DNA of 64,000 nucleotides from Desulfobacterales bacterium HSG16 (GTDB taxonomy: Bacteria > Desulfobacterota > Desulfobacteria > Desulfobacterales > HSG16): NCBI GenBank assembly GCA_030377965.1, contig JAUCGE010000004.1:19810-83809 (forward strand), written 5' to 3'. The notes below the pieces were generated by a model. The model was not told where the DNA came from and searched no databases. It was given only the letters and a program-made list of their open reading frames with translations. The translations under genes were made by a program, and so were the position numbers. How positions within the stretch are numbered: the stretch's first letter is position 1; each line of letters begins with the position of its first letter. This document shows, piece after piece, positions 1-9,653 of the stretch.

Positions 1-2094
1 TCCGAGGTCATAAGCGGGATCAAGGCCATGATCGACAATCCGGATATCGAATTGAAAGACCTGATCCAACTGATTCCCGGCCCTGATTTTCCCACAGCAG
101 GAATAATTCACGGCACTGCGGGAATTCATTCTGCATATAAGACAGGACGGGGTATTATCCGGGTTCGGGCCAAGACTGGAATCGAAGAGGAGAAGAAAAA
201 AGGCGGTGAAACCATTGTGGTGACAGAGCTTCCTTATCAGGTGAACAAGGCCAGGCTCGTCGAAAAAATCGCAACCTTGATGAAACACAAGGATATAGAA
301 GGAATCCGTTATATCCGGGATGAGTCCGACAGGGAAGGCATGCGAATTGCAATGGGAGTCAAGAGGGATCACAATGCAGAGGTCGTGATCAACCAGTTGT
401 ACAAGCATACACAGATGGAAAACAGCTTTGGCATAATATTTCTGGCAGTGGTCAACAATCGGCCAAAGGTACTGAGTCTGAAAGAATTGCTGACCCATTT
501 CATTGCCCATCGCAAGGAAATAATCATTCGCAGAACCAAGTTTGATTTGAAAAAAGCTGAAGAAAAAGCTCATATCCTTGAAGGTCTCAAAATCGCTCTG
601 GACAATCTTGATGCAGTGGTAGCAATGATCCGCAGCTCAAAAAATTCTGCCGAGGCAAAGGAAAAGCTGGTAGAAAATTTTGGTTTGACCCAAATTCAGG
701 CCCAGGCCATCCTTGACATGCGCCTGCACAGATTGACAGGGCTTGAACGTGAAAAAATCATAGAAGAATATGAAAGTATTTTAAAAGATATTGCCAAATA
801 CAAAGAAATACTCGGCAGCGATTACCTGGTTTTCGAAATCGTGAAAAGTGAACTCGACACAATTCAGGCCGAGTTCGGGGATGAACGACGCACGAAAATT
901 ATGGAAGCTTCACGGGAAATCACAATTGAAGACATGATTACCCAGGAAGATATGGTTGTTACCGTATCCAAAACCGGTTATATCAAAAGAACTCCCCTAA
1001 CAGTCTATCAGAACCAGAGACGCGGCGGCAAAGGGAAAACCGGGATGACCACCCGTGAAGAGGATTTTGTGGAACATCTTTTTGTGGCATCCACTCATGA
1101 CACTTTCCTCTTTTTCACTAATATGGGCAAGGTTTACTGGTGCAAAGTCTACCAAATTCCCCAGGCAGGCCGCACAGCCCAGGGTAAAGCCCTTGTAAAC
1201 CACCTGAATCTGGATAAAAACGAAAAAGTTACAGCTGTACTTGATGTCAAGGCATTTGAACCTGGCCACAATATCATGATGGCCACTCGAAACGGCCTGG
1301 TCAAAAAAACCGATCTCATGGCATTCTCAAGGCCCCGCGTAAACGGCATAATAGCCATAGGATTGAGACCGGGAGATGAACTCATATCCGCTAAAATTAC
1401 CGACGGGCAGATGAATATTTTCCTAGGCTCGGCTCAGGGTAAGGCGATCAGGTTTAAAGAATCAGATATCCGCTCGACGGGCAGAACAGCTATCGGAGTA
1501 TTCGGTATGCGACTGGCCAAAAATGATCGAATTATGGGCATGGAAGTTCTGGGTGAGGATCAGACTCTTTTCACCGCGACCGTAAATGGTTTTGGAAAAA
1601 GAACTTCCGTGGATGAATATCCGACCCAGAGAAGAGGCGGTAAAGGTGTCATAACGATCAAAACAAGCGAACGAAACGGCCTTGTCATAAGCATCATTCT
1701 GGTAAAAGCAGATGAAGATCTTATGCTCATAACCGATACTGGCAGAATAATACGTATGCCCATAAGCAGTATCAATGTGATCAGCCGGAATACCCAGGGG
1801 GTAAAACTCATGGGGCTTTCAAACGGAGAGCAGGTGGTTGGTGCAGCTAAACTCGCTGAAGGGGAAGAGAACGAAGAAGGCGAAGAACATGATCAGGACG
1901 ATGGAAACGGTGAAGATGCTTCTGCTGAGGCTGAAGGCTCAGGGGAAAACGAATCCGAAGAATCGTCTCAAGACAGCCAGGTAGAAGAACAGGGAGAAGT
2001 AGAAGAATCTGTTCATGACCTGGAAAATAAATCCGAAGATCGGAAAGAAAAATCAGGAGATCAGAAAGATGAATCCGAGCAAGAACCCGAATGA
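1..2094 (+). CDS. gyrA: DNA gyrase subunit A, C-terminal part (5' end outside window)
   Basis: The reading frame is open from base 1, so this is the 3' portion of gyrA; the catalytic tyrosine region lies upstream of the window. The visible part holds the end of the breakage-reunion domain and its coiled-coil arm, then the beta-pinwheel C-terminal domain that wraps DNA. A canonical GyrA box (QRRGGKG) is encoded near 1015-1035 and a second copy of the same heptad near 1627-1647 in a later blade. The protein ends in a long, very acidic Glu/Asp/Ser/Gln tail encoded by about 1858-2091. E. coli GyrA also has an acidic tail, but a shorter one. The stop overlaps the start of gpsA by 26 bases, so translation is probably coupled. 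Confidence 0.97.
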   Translation, partial: SEVISGIKAMIDNPDIELKDLIQLIPGPDFPTAGIIHGTAGIHSAYKTGRGIIRVRAKTGIEEEKKKGGETIVVTELPYQVNKARLVEKIATLMKHKDIEGIRYIRDESDREGMRIAMGVKRDHNAEVVINQLYKHTQMENSFGIIFLAVVNNRPKVLSLKELLTHFIAHRKEIIIRRTKFDLKKAEEKAHILEGLKIALDNLDAVVAMIRSSKNSAEAKEKLVENFGLTQIQAQAILDMRLHRLTGLEREKIIEEYESILKDIAKYKEILGSDYLVFEIVKSELDTIQAEFGDERRTKIMEASREITIEDMITQEDMVVTVSKTGYIKRTPLTVYQNQRRGGKGKTGMTTREEDFVEHLFVASTHDTFLFFTNMGKVYWCKVYQIPQAGRTAQGKALVNHLNLDKNEKVTAVLDVKAFEPGHNIMMATRNGLVKKTDLMAFSRPRVNGIIAIGLRPGDELISAKITDGQMNIFLGSAQGKAIRFKESDIRSTGRTAIGVFGMRLAKNDRIMGMEVLGEDQTLFTATVNGFGKRTSVDEYPTQRRGGKGVITIKTSERNGLVISIILVKADEDLMLITDTGRIIRMPISSINVISRNTQGVKLMGLSNGEQVVGAAKLAEGEENEEGEEHDQDDGNGEDASAEAEGSGENESEESSQDSQVEEQGEVEESVHDLENKSEDRKEKSGDQKDESEQEPE

Positions 2095-3103
2095 TATAAA
2101 AATCGGTGTTGCAGGTGCCGGCAGCTGGGGAACAGCCCTTGCCCAGTTGCTGGCAGGCAAAGGTTATGAAATAGACCTTTGGGTTTTTGAAGAAGATGTG
2201 TGCGAACAGATCGAAAAGGAAAGAGAGAACAAAGTTTTTCTGCCAGGTATCAAGCTTGTAGAAAACCTTGTTCCATCCAATGACCTGGACTCTGTCATTT
2301 CCGATAAAGATCTGCTTTTGATCGTTGTGCCTTCCCACACCATGAGAGAAACCACCCAAAAAATGGCAGGGAAATTAGCGAATGACACCATAGTTGTCAC
2401 CGCTTCAAAAGGGATCGAGAACGAAACTCTGCTTACTATGGACGGGGTGATAGGACAGACTCTGCCGGAAATTTTAAGAGAAAATTTTGCAGTCCTGTCC
2501 GGGCCAAGCTTTGCCCGTGAGGTTGCAGAAGCCGTACCCACTGTGGTCACGGCAGCTTCAAAAAATATTGAGACAGCACAATTCGTTCAACAGGTTTTTG
2601 CAACACCCTCATTCAGAGTTTATGCCAGTGACGATGTGATTGGCGCGGAACTGGGCGGATCTGTGAAAAATGTCATAGCTATTGCAGCAGGCGTAATAGA
2701 CGGACTCGGACTTGGTCTCAACACGCGAGCTGCCCTTATCACAAGAGGGCTTGCCGAAATGCGAAGGCTGGGACTGGAAATGGGAGCCAACCCCCGCACA
2801 TTCACAGGCCCTGCCGGCATGGGGGATCTGGTACTAACCTGTACTGGCGATGTCTCCAGAAATCATACCGTAGGAAAAAAAATCGGTCAGGGCAAAAAGA
2901 TCAAAGAAATTCTTTCCGAAATGCGTATGGTGGCAGAAGGTGTCAAAAGTGCAAAGTCTATTTTCAACCTGTCGAAAAAGCTCAATGTCGAGATGCCCAT
3001 ATGTCATGAAGTATATGAAATACTTTATAACGATGCCTCCCCGAAAGAATGTCTGCACCGTCTTATGACAAGGGATTTAAGACATGAACTTGATGATGTT
3101 TGA
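2069..3103 (+). CDS. gpsA: glycerol-3-phosphate dehydrogenase [NAD(P)+]
   Basis: This cytosolic enzyme makes sn-glycerol-3-phosphate from dihydroxyacetone phosphate for phospholipid synthesis. The N-terminal Rossmann motif GAGSWGTALA is at residues 16-25, and the family catalytic-lysine segment GGSVKNVIAIAAG is present. The length of 344 residues matches the family. I chose ATG 2069 because AGGAG lies at 2055-2059, nine bases upstream; an earlier in-frame ATG at 2015 would extend the protein with a Lys-rich, non-conserved stretch lying entirely inside gyrA. It follows gyrA directly and ends 17 bases from a convergent transporter gene. Confidence 0.95.
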   Translation: MNPSKNPNDIKIGVAGAGSWGTALAQLLAGKGYEIDLWVFEEDVCEQIEKERENKVFLPGIKLVENLVPSNDLDSVISDKDLLLIVVPSHTMRETTQKMAGKLANDTIVVTASKGIENETLLTMDGVIGQTLPEILRENFAVLSGPSFAREVAEAVPTVVTAASKNIETAQFVQQVFATPSFRVYASDDVIGAELGGSVKNVIAIAAGVIDGLGLGLNTRAALITRGLAEMRRLGLEMGANPRTFTGPAGMGDLVLTCTGDVSRNHTVGKKIGQGKKIKEILSEMRMVAEGVKSAKSIFNLSKKLNVEMPICHEVYEILYNDASPKECLHRLMTRDLRHELDDV

Positions 3104-3120
3104 TTATTTGGACAACACAG

Positions 3121-4290
3121 TTATTGATGATTTGTCGCGCCTTCAAATCGATAAAACCCAAAAAACAAAATCCCTCCTGCCAATGCGACAATGCTGCAAA
3201 TTCCAAAGACTTTAAACATGCCCATAGATTCGAAAAGATATCCGGTGAAAAAAAATCCGACCATCATGCCAAGCCCGTAGGTTAAAGCGTTGTTAATGGC
3301 CTGCCCCGTTGTTTTAGCAGACTCCGGGGCCAGCGTGTCGATGTACAAAATGCTGCCAACATGGAAAGTTCCGTATGTTACAGCATGGAGCAACTGTGAT
3401 AAGAAGATTATCGATGGCGATGATGACATGCTGAGAATCAGCCATCTTACTGATGCTGTCATCAATGAAAAAACAAGGATATGCTCGATTTTAAATCGTT
3501 GGAAAATTTTTCTTGAATTGATCATTATCGCTATTTCAGACGCTGTCCCAAAAGCCCAGCAAAGACCGATAAAAACAGGGCCGCAGCCGATTTCTTCAAG
3601 GTGGATGGAAAAAAAACCGTAATACGCGCCGTGGCTTACCAGCATTAAAAAAGCACAGAACAGAAAAACTATGGTTTTCGGTTTCGCTAAAAATTCGGTT
3701 TCAACCTTGAAAGCCTTCGTATTCATCACTTTTGTTTCAGGAATTTTCAAAGAAATTACAGCCTGAAGAAAAGATCCTGCAAGTATGGCAAATAAAATGA
3801 CCTTGATTGAGAAAAAATCGATGATCTTTCCAAATATTGCTACCATGATGATAAAAGCTATGGTTCCCCATACCCTGAGACGCCCGTAATCTTTTTTAGC
3901 CTGGCCTAAAACATCTATTGCAAAGGCTTCTAAAAAAGCTATTACAGGGGCATAAAAAATAGTGTAAAAAATAGTGATTATGATCATGAGCTTGAAATCT
4001 TCGGTAAAGATATAAAGTGTCCATATACTGGCACTGACAAAATTGACCAGAATATATATCGGCCTTCTTGCCTGAAAACGATCTGCAACAGCCCCCCATA
4101 CCAGAGGAAATATCACGGTTACAACAGACCTGACAGCTGAAATGATTCCAATCTCATGACCTGAAAAACCGATATGATGACAGTACAGGTTAAACCAGGG
4201 TAAAAAAATTCCCAGCATTCCAAAATAGAGAAAATACTGGGAACAGAGAATCGATATCAAAGATTTATTATTAGTGAATTGTTCGTCCAT
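3121..4290 (-). CDS. MFS transporter (MFS_1-like, PPP/sugar-cation symporter type)
   Basis: This is an inner-membrane protein of about 390 residues with around twelve hydrophobic segments. The first helix pair carries the motif LPWFNLY, and the loop after helix 2 has GAVADRFQARRP, the usual MFS A-like loop. The layout resembles the MFS_1-like group (phenylpropionate/nucleoside/sugar permeases); the substrate cannot be read from the sequence. I chose the ATG ending at 4290, which begins MDEQ. An ATG at 4329 is possible but sits further inside the upstream gene, and neither start has a clear ribosome site. The start overlaps the end of the HD-domain gene by 20 bases, so the two are probably co-transcribed. 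Confidence 0.85.
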   Translation of the reverse strand: MDEQFTNNKSLISILCSQYFLYFGMLGIFLPWFNLYCHHIGFSGHEIGIISAVRSVVTVIFPLVWGAVADRFQARRPIYILVNFVSASIWTLYIFTEDFKLMIIITIFYTIFYAPVIAFLEAFAIDVLGQAKKDYGRLRVWGTIAFIIMVAIFGKIIDFFSIKVILFAILAGSFLQAVISLKIPETKVMNTKAFKVETEFLAKPKTIVFLFCAFLMLVSHGAYYGFFSIHLEEIGCGPVFIGLCWAFGTASEIAIMINSRKIFQRFKIEHILVFSLMTASVRWLILSMSSSPSIIFLSQLLHAVTYGTFHVGSILYIDTLAPESAKTTGQAINNALTYGLGMMVGFFFTGYLFESMGMFKVFGICSIVALAGGILFFGFYRFEGATNHQ

Positions 4291-5173
4291 ATCGGGTTTT
4301 ATAGGCTTTCTTAAAAGATTCATGCCCATTTTCGAGCATATGATTTAATTGACTGATGTTTTTTTCCATTGCCAGGTAATAAAGATCCTGGTCTATACGA
4401 AACCTGGATTTGAAATGATTGGGTAAAAAACGGGGCATATTACCCAGGTCATTGTCTATGCGTTTTCTTGTGATCTGGTAAAAAGCGAAGGTTTTGTCGA
4501 AAATATCCATTTCCGTTTCATAGCCTTCTATATTTGCTTCGATAAATTCCTGATAAAGATGGGGCAGTTTTTTTATATAGGTTATATCCCCGATCTGGCC
4601 TATCAGATCAGCGGTTCCCAGCAGTCTTCCCATAAGTTCGATCTGGGGTGTCTTGAACCGGATTTTATCAACGCTGGTATCAAAACCGGTGCATCTGAGT
4701 ATGTCTGAACAGTCTTTGATAGATGAAACAAAGAGCCGGTTTTTTAAAAAATACGATTGTAAAAACAGGATGGAACGTTCGATATGTACCAGAGTGTACT
4801 GGCCCCCTGTTCCAGAAGATTCGGTCGTTTTTTGAATATAACCGGTATCATGCATCAATGTTGTTACCATGGCGAGCATGACGTTCTTCTGATTGATATG
4901 CCAGCCTCCCAGAATGGCACCATGAATTAGACGTATCATCGCCATGAATGCATCTGTTGTATGCCTGAGATTGTGATAATGGGTATTGCATTTGAGATAT
5001 CCGGGATATTGTCCCGCAAAGAGCCGTAGAATATCGTCGAACACCTTGTCAAGTGTTTCACAATCAAAATCAGGGAACATCCTTGCTATAATACCCCTGA
5101 CTTCGGCCATTACACAGAAAGGGTCGTTCATATCCACCAGATCGCATACGTGAATGTCATTGTCCAGGCCCAT
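4271..5173 (-). CDS. HD-domain / class I cyclic-nucleotide phosphodiesterase-like protein
   Basis: A soluble protein of 300 residues with the metal-binding pattern of HD phosphohydrolases: HYHNLRH at residues 65-71, the HD pair at residues 108-109 (MHDTGY), and a later Asp in LGTADLIG. The YHN..H signature followed by HD resembles the eukaryotic-type class I 3',5'-cyclic-nucleotide phosphodiesterase core. No sensory domain is attached. Its stop overlaps the start of the downstream MFS gene. A role in hydrolysing a cyclic or phosphorylated nucleotide is family inference; the substrate is unknown. Confidence 0.75.
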   Translation of the reverse strand: MGLDNDIHVCDLVDMNDPFCVMAEVRGIIARMFPDFDCETLDKVFDDILRLFAGQYPGYLKCNTHYHNLRHTTDAFMAMIRLIHGAILGGWHINQKNVMLAMVTTLMHDTGYIQKTTESSGTGGQYTLVHIERSILFLQSYFLKNRLFVSSIKDCSDILRCTGFDTSVDKIRFKTPQIELMGRLLGTADLIGQIGDITYIKKLPHLYQEFIEANIEGYETEMDIFDKTFAFYQITRKRIDNDLGNMPRFLPNHFKSRFRIDQDLYYLAMEKNISQLNHMLENGHESFKKAYKTRYGRTIH

Positions 5174-5297
5174 AATGCAAAATCCTTTTTTTCAAAATAT
5201 ATCTGATAACAAAAATATGTCGATAATATCTATTATACAATTTCAAGGGCAGGTATTGCAAATCAAGGGGTAAGTGTTTTTATCAGACATATGAAAT

Positions 5298-5933
5298 TCA
5301 ACGCTTTTCGAGCATGAGCCGTATGCCGAGTCCCACCAGAATCATGCCGCAAAAACCTTCTGTCATTCGTCGGACAGATGCTTTTTCGACAAATCGTCTG
5401 GATTTGTCCAGAAAAGCGGACAGTCCGCAAAGCCAGCAGATGGCCATAATATAATGAATGCTGGCAAGAATCATGGATTTTATAATGACATTGTCACCAG
5501 GCCCTATAAACTGGGGCAGAAAAGCAAGGTAAAAAATCGCTACCTTTGGATTGAGAACATTTGTGAAAAAACCTTCTGTCAGGCATTTACGAACGGAAGT
5601 CAATTTTTCAAAATTTTCATCGTTTTTATCATCATCTGCCTCCGATTTTACAGCACTTCGTATGGACTGAAAACCGAGCCAGACCAGATAAAAGGCTCCC
5701 ACAGTCTTGATTACATGAAAAAGTGCTGCCGAGTGCATCAGGATAATGGAAACGCCGAGTCCTGACAGAAGAGCATGGACAAAAAGCCCGGAACAGATGC
5801 CGAATGTCGTGGCAATACCGTCTTTGCGGCTGCCCCGGATCACATTCCGAAGCACAAGCATAGTATCAGCTCCGGGGGTTATCGTAAGTACGGCAGCTAC
5901 TATCATGAATGCAAAAACTTGGGAATCGAACAT
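5298..5933 (-). CDS. LysE/RhtB family amino-acid exporter
   Basis: A 211-residue inner-membrane protein with about six hydrophobic segments. The N-terminus has the LysE-family motif TPGADTMLVLRN (family consensus PGP), followed by G-rich helices (GICSGLFVHALLSGLGVS) and the FFTNVLNPKVAIFYLAFLPQF segment typical of RhtB/LysE transporters. Members export amino acids or derivatives such as homoserine and threonine; which one applies here is not visible. It is separated from the neighbouring leftward gene by about 120 bases and probably has its own promoter. Confidence 0.9.
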   Translation of the reverse strand: MFDSQVFAFMIVAAVLTITPGADTMLVLRNVIRGSRKDGIATTFGICSGLFVHALLSGLGVSIILMHSAALFHVIKTVGAFYLVWLGFQSIRSAVKSEADDDKNDENFEKLTSVRKCLTEGFFTNVLNPKVAIFYLAFLPQFIGPGDNVIIKSMILASIHYIMAICWLCGLSAFLDKSRRFVEKASVRRMTEGFCGMILVGLGIRLMLEKR

Positions 5934-6184
5934 ATTTATCTCCTTTTTTCATATCAATCTTATCAGCAATATCAGCATTCTTTATTTTTTCCAAAGTTAA
6001 TTTACATTTTTTGTGGAGTTTGAATTTTTTTTTAGATCATTCCAGGAATTGACCGACAGCGAAATCCAACATTTTTTGCAACAATTCGCAATCTCAAAAA
6101 CCCTGCTTTCCACCCGGCAAACAGGGATTGTATTTTGCTGCCGGATTATGATATAAATCATTTTATAAACCTAAAGGAAAAAAT

Positions 6185-6871
6185 ATGAGCAAAAAGAAGC
6201 GAACAAAGCAGCTCGGAACAGACGAACCGTTTCTCCGCCTGATGGGGATCGGAGGCCCGGCAGTGTTAAAACTGCTGGGCATAGCGCCGGAGGAAGCTGA
6301 AAAATACACTTTTCGAGCCGTGGTACTCAAGGAAAAACGGATGGAACCCGACACGGAAGCTATTCCTTTGCTGGAAGGCGGCGGAAAACGGGTTTATATC
6401 GAATTTCAAGGATATGCGGATAAATTCATCCGATATAGACTGGTGTCGAGGATTACGCTTGCATGTACTCAGGACAAATTTGAAAACCAGGTCGTTGCCG
6501 GGATTATATATACGGATAAAGCTTACAAAACAGCGGCCATTTCGGTAAAAGCCTTCAGCGAAGAAGCTGGTACGGAACTTGCGAAATCGTTTCAGGAAAT
6601 TGTATTGACGGATTATACGGAAGAAAAACTTGTTGCAATCGATCCGAGATTGATCGTTCTTGCTCCGTTTACCGTATCCCTGACAATGGACAAAGCAGAA
6701 CTCCTTTCTAAGAGCCGCGATTGGAAACGGGAAATAAATAAAGTTTACTCCAGGCAGTCTGCTAAAGATGCCTTGAACGTAACAGGTCTGTTTATCATAA
6801 ACAGATTTCGAAACATAACCAGAGAGGAGGTGATCTCCATGCTCGACAGGAACGTTCTTTCAAAAGTATAA
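6185..6871 (+). CDS. DUF2887/Rpn-family PD-(D/E)XK nuclease-like protein
   Basis: A protein of 228 residues that resembles the DUF2887/Rpn (recombination-promoting nuclease, transposase_31-like) group. It starts with a block like family members (DEPFLRLMGIGGPAVLKLLG), then has an acidic EPDTEAI element and the beta-strand VYIEFQGYADKF, equivalent to the D...EVQ core of this PD-(D/E)XK family. The second half has the family's ILTDYTEEKL-like segment. The start at 6185 has AAGGA six bases upstream. Such genes are often multicopy and mobile; this one stands alone with no inverted repeats noticed at its ends. Whether it is an active nuclease is not known. Confidence 0.75.
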   Translation: MSKKKRTKQLGTDEPFLRLMGIGGPAVLKLLGIAPEEAEKYTFRAVVLKEKRMEPDTEAIPLLEGGGKRVYIEFQGYADKFIRYRLVSRITLACTQDKFENQVVAGIIYTDKAYKTAAISVKAFSEEAGTELAKSFQEIVLTDYTEEKLVAIDPRLIVLAPFTVSLTMDKAELLSKSRDWKREINKVYSRQSAKDALNVTGLFIINRFRNITREEVISMLDRNVLSKV

Positions 6872-7067
6872 CCGGATTTGGATACAGATAATATGGCTGA
6901 AATGTCTTTGCCTCTGTATTCTTAATCACCAGGGTGGACTTATCCTTAACTTTACAAATATTTATGGAATATTTGATTGAGCGGAGGAAACATTTGGCAA
7001 AAATGGCTGAATGTGGTATGATTTTTATAAATTATTCGACAATATTCCAAAATTAAAGGAAAATGAC

Positions 7068-7316
7068 ATGACCACGATCATCGCTGATCACATCAAAGGC
7101 AGTGAAATTCCTTCGTCCTGGGTACGTGCGATAGAAATTGACCCGGGGGAAACTTTTCGGGTGATTTTGGAACCGGAGAAGGGATTGACCAAAAAAGAGC
7201 GCCATCAACTGCTGGATATGTTGGAGAGGTTTGATGGGTATGAGGATTCGGAAGCATGGATCAGAGAGATAAAATCCGCTCGCACTCGGTCAGAATTAAA
7301 GGTTCCCCTCTGCTAA
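7068..7316 (+). CDS. antitoxin of a VapBC-type pair
   Basis: A small protein of 82 residues beginning MTTIIADHIKG, with a segment (EIDPGETFRVILEPE) that looks like an AbrB/VapB or Phd-type strand and a C-terminal region ending SARTRSELKVPLC. I chose ATG 7068 because AAAGGA lies at 7055-7060; an ATG at 7011 would add a poorly conserved leader. The toxin gene begins on the next base after the stop, the normal arrangement for a toxin-antitoxin operon. The antitoxin class is inferred mainly from this neighbour. An extended -10-like TGGTATGAT lies just upstream, near 7014-7022. Confidence 0.8.
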   Translation: MTTIIADHIKGSEIPSSWVRAIEIDPGETFRVILEPEKGLTKKERHQLLDMLERFDGYEDSEAWIREIKSARTRSELKVPLC

Positions 7317-7766
7317 ATGACTTATCTACTTGATACCAATCACTGCATTTATTTGATAAATGGGCTGGAAAAAACGCCTGAAAAGCGTAGCTGTGAAGAA
7401 TCTCATGTCATTCAAGCAGTCCGCTCGCTTGATGATGATGAAATCTTGTATATGAGCGAGGTTACTTTAGCGGAGCTTTATTACGGCGCTGCTCTTTCTA
7501 AGCGTGAATCACAAAATATTCAAAAAATCGAAATCCTGACCAAATTTGCAAATCTTTTGTCTTTGACCATTGAAGACTGGAAAATATTTGGGCGCATCAA
7601 GGCACTGCTACGGAAAAAGGGTAAAAAAATGAGTGATTTTGATCTTTTGATCGCTTGCCTTGGCCAAAGAAATCATTGCACGGTTGTGACCAATGATGAA
7701 GGGTTTGATAATCTTCCGGGCCATTTTATGTGGGTTAATTGGGCTGTGACTGGACATGATAATTGA
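7317..7766 (+). CDS. VapC-type PIN-domain ribonuclease toxin
   Basis: A 149-residue PIN-domain protein. The four acidic active-site positions are visible: D6 in YLLDTNHCIYL, E in SEVTLAELYYG, D in MSDFDLLIA and D in TNDEGFDNL. VapC toxins cleave tRNA or rRNA and are neutralised by the partner antitoxin, encoded immediately upstream with no intergenic base (stop TAA 7314-7316, ATG 7317). The length is slightly above the usual 130-140 residues because of an insertion near residues 20-35. All catalytic residues are present, so the toxin looks intact. Confidence 0.93.
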   Translation: MTYLLDTNHCIYLINGLEKTPEKRSCEESHVIQAVRSLDDDEILYMSEVTLAELYYGAALSKRESQNIQKIEILTKFANLLSLTIEDWKIFGRIKALLRKKGKKMSDFDLLIACLGQRNHCTVVTNDEGFDNLPGHFMWVNWAVTGHDN

Positions 7767-7868
7767 TGAATCTTTCTGCCGTCAATGGGATTGTACATGA
7801 TCAATTTGAAGTGCTTAATTTTATTCTGAAAAATCACATGATTTTCACCACATGAGTTTTCGATGGTC

Positions 7869-9620
7869 TCAACCAAATCTATGACGGATTTCATCCCTAT
7901 GTTTAATTTTACCCAATTCTTTCTCTGTATCTGTGTTTTCCTTTTTCATATATTTTCTGACACTCGTTTTTAAGTATGATAAAGATTTTTCATAGTTGGT
8001 AGCTATATAAATCGGGGGGACAAGAAGCATGCCGTAGATGAGTGTACCTGCGACTATGGTTGCGATACCCGGCTTGACTGATGACAGGTGCTGTGAAATT
8101 GTTTTTGCGGTCTGGATTTTGTTAGCAAGAGCAAATTTATCATAGGGCGGTCTTGCAAGAATCCGGCAGATGGCAAGTAGCCGATCTTTTTCCCCGGCAT
8201 CTTTTTTTATAATTTTTCTTATTTGATATTCAGCATTTCCGAACCTCCAGTGCCATTGGAGGGCCATTACGAGAAAAACAGAAATTCCGATCATGATCGG
8301 ATCATCCATTGCCCATGCTCCTGCTGCAAACGCTACGGTGCTTGCCAGCCAGAAGCAAAAACGCGCCCTGGGAAATCTGGAAAAAAACAAAAGTTCGACT
8401 ATTCTGCCTCCATCAAAAGGGTTTACAGGCAGCAAGTTGAGATAATTGATGATAATAAAGAATAAGGATGTCTTTAACCAGAAAATCGAGCCAGTCGAAG
8501 CCGTCAGGAAAAGGCAGGCGATTCCTATAATAATGCCGGGTACAGGGCCTAAAAGATAGACTATCATTTTATGAAAAGGTTTGACATTTTCTTCCCTGCC
8601 TGTGGTGACAGCTCCCATCATGGGAATAAACATAACCTGGCGATTCTTGTAACCGAAAAGGATCATTCCAATCAGGTGGCCGAGTTCGTGGATCAAGACA
8701 ACAACGAGAAGGATTGCTGCAAATAGAAAATCAAATTCGAACACAATACCGAATATTATAAAAAAAAGCAGGGCGCTGATTCCGAATATGACAAGTTTTG
8801 CATCTTTTCCGTATTGAAGCTGTCTGTGGGTATGGATGACTCGATATAAGGCATCCGCATCAGCTATTTCCTTGGCTGAAATCTGATCCTGAGATAATTT
8901 TACTGTACTTGCGGTTTTTATGGCTGCAAACCTTTTTTTGTTTCCAGCCGTAACCTGGCGTGCATAAGTAAACAATTTTTTGTATCTTAACCGCAACAGC
9001 CCTTTTTTTTCGGCAGGCTTGAACCAGGTGTCTTTTTTTTTGATATCCAGCAGTTTTTTGCTCAAGCTTCGAATATGCTCTGTGTATTTTTCAGGAGAAA
9101 TGGTTATCGTGTCTTTATCTTTCAACGAGTTATGTCTTTTTTGATGAAGGTCCCATTGCTTTTTGGGATCAGCGGCAAATTCATCTGAATATCCGAACTC
9201 GTCTGGAACAGGAGGCAGGGAATGAATCAGGCAGTCGATGGTCTGAATACTCGTATCATCTGAAAAAAAAGTGGAGTAAGTTATCTCAAAAGAGCTGTGC
9301 CAGTCAGGCAATTGGCCGGGACGGGCATCAGCGTATGATTGAGTTGCCGGATGGAAAAAAATCATGGAATAATTGGGAAGATCGTCATGTACAAACATGC
9401 TGGTAAAACGAATTGAATGTGAATATTCAAACCCCTGGCTGAAAAGAAATTTTTCAGCAGCCTCAAATACTGGTGCAAGATATTCGGGCAGATCATCTCT
9501 TTCTATCAGTTCGATTTCAATTTCTTTTAATCTCAACAGGCTAAAACGCATACATGCCTGGCCGACAGTAAAAACCCATATGAGTAAAAAGAAACCGAAA
9601 ATATAATAAATATATTCCAT
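7869..9620 (-). CDS. M50-family (site-2 protease-like) membrane metalloprotease
   Basis: A polytopic membrane protein of 583 residues. The C-terminal half holds the zinc protease core: HELGH (HExxH) inside a hydrophobic helix, then the downstream NPFDGGR motif supplying the third ligand. These are the two diagnostic M50 sites. The N-terminal half starts with one hydrophobic segment and continues as a soluble, charged region of about 250 residues of unknown role, so it is longer than simple S2P homologues. The start is supported by AGGAAAGG about nine bases upstream. It lies at the end of a leftward unit with an aldolase-like gene, an unknown gene and a sigma-54 regulator. Confidence 0.88.
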   Translation of the reverse strand: MEYIYYIFGFFLLIWVFTVGQACMRFSLLRLKEIEIELIERDDLPEYLAPVFEAAEKFLFSQGFEYSHSIRFTSMFVHDDLPNYSMIFFHPATQSYADARPGQLPDWHSSFEITYSTFFSDDTSIQTIDCLIHSLPPVPDEFGYSDEFAADPKKQWDLHQKRHNSLKDKDTITISPEKYTEHIRSLSKKLLDIKKKDTWFKPAEKKGLLRLRYKKLFTYARQVTAGNKKRFAAIKTASTVKLSQDQISAKEIADADALYRVIHTHRQLQYGKDAKLVIFGISALLFFIIFGIVFEFDFLFAAILLVVVLIHELGHLIGMILFGYKNRQVMFIPMMGAVTTGREENVKPFHKMIVYLLGPVPGIIIGIACLFLTASTGSIFWLKTSLFFIIINYLNLLPVNPFDGGRIVELLFFSRFPRARFCFWLASTVAFAAGAWAMDDPIMIGISVFLVMALQWHWRFGNAEYQIRKIIKKDAGEKDRLLAICRILARPPYDKFALANKIQTAKTISQHLSSVKPGIATIVAGTLIYGMLLVPPIYIATNYEKSLSYLKTSVRKYMKKENTDTEKELGKIKHRDEIRHRFG

Positions 9621-9653
9621 ATTTTTTACCTTTCCTGTTATCCTGGATAAAGT

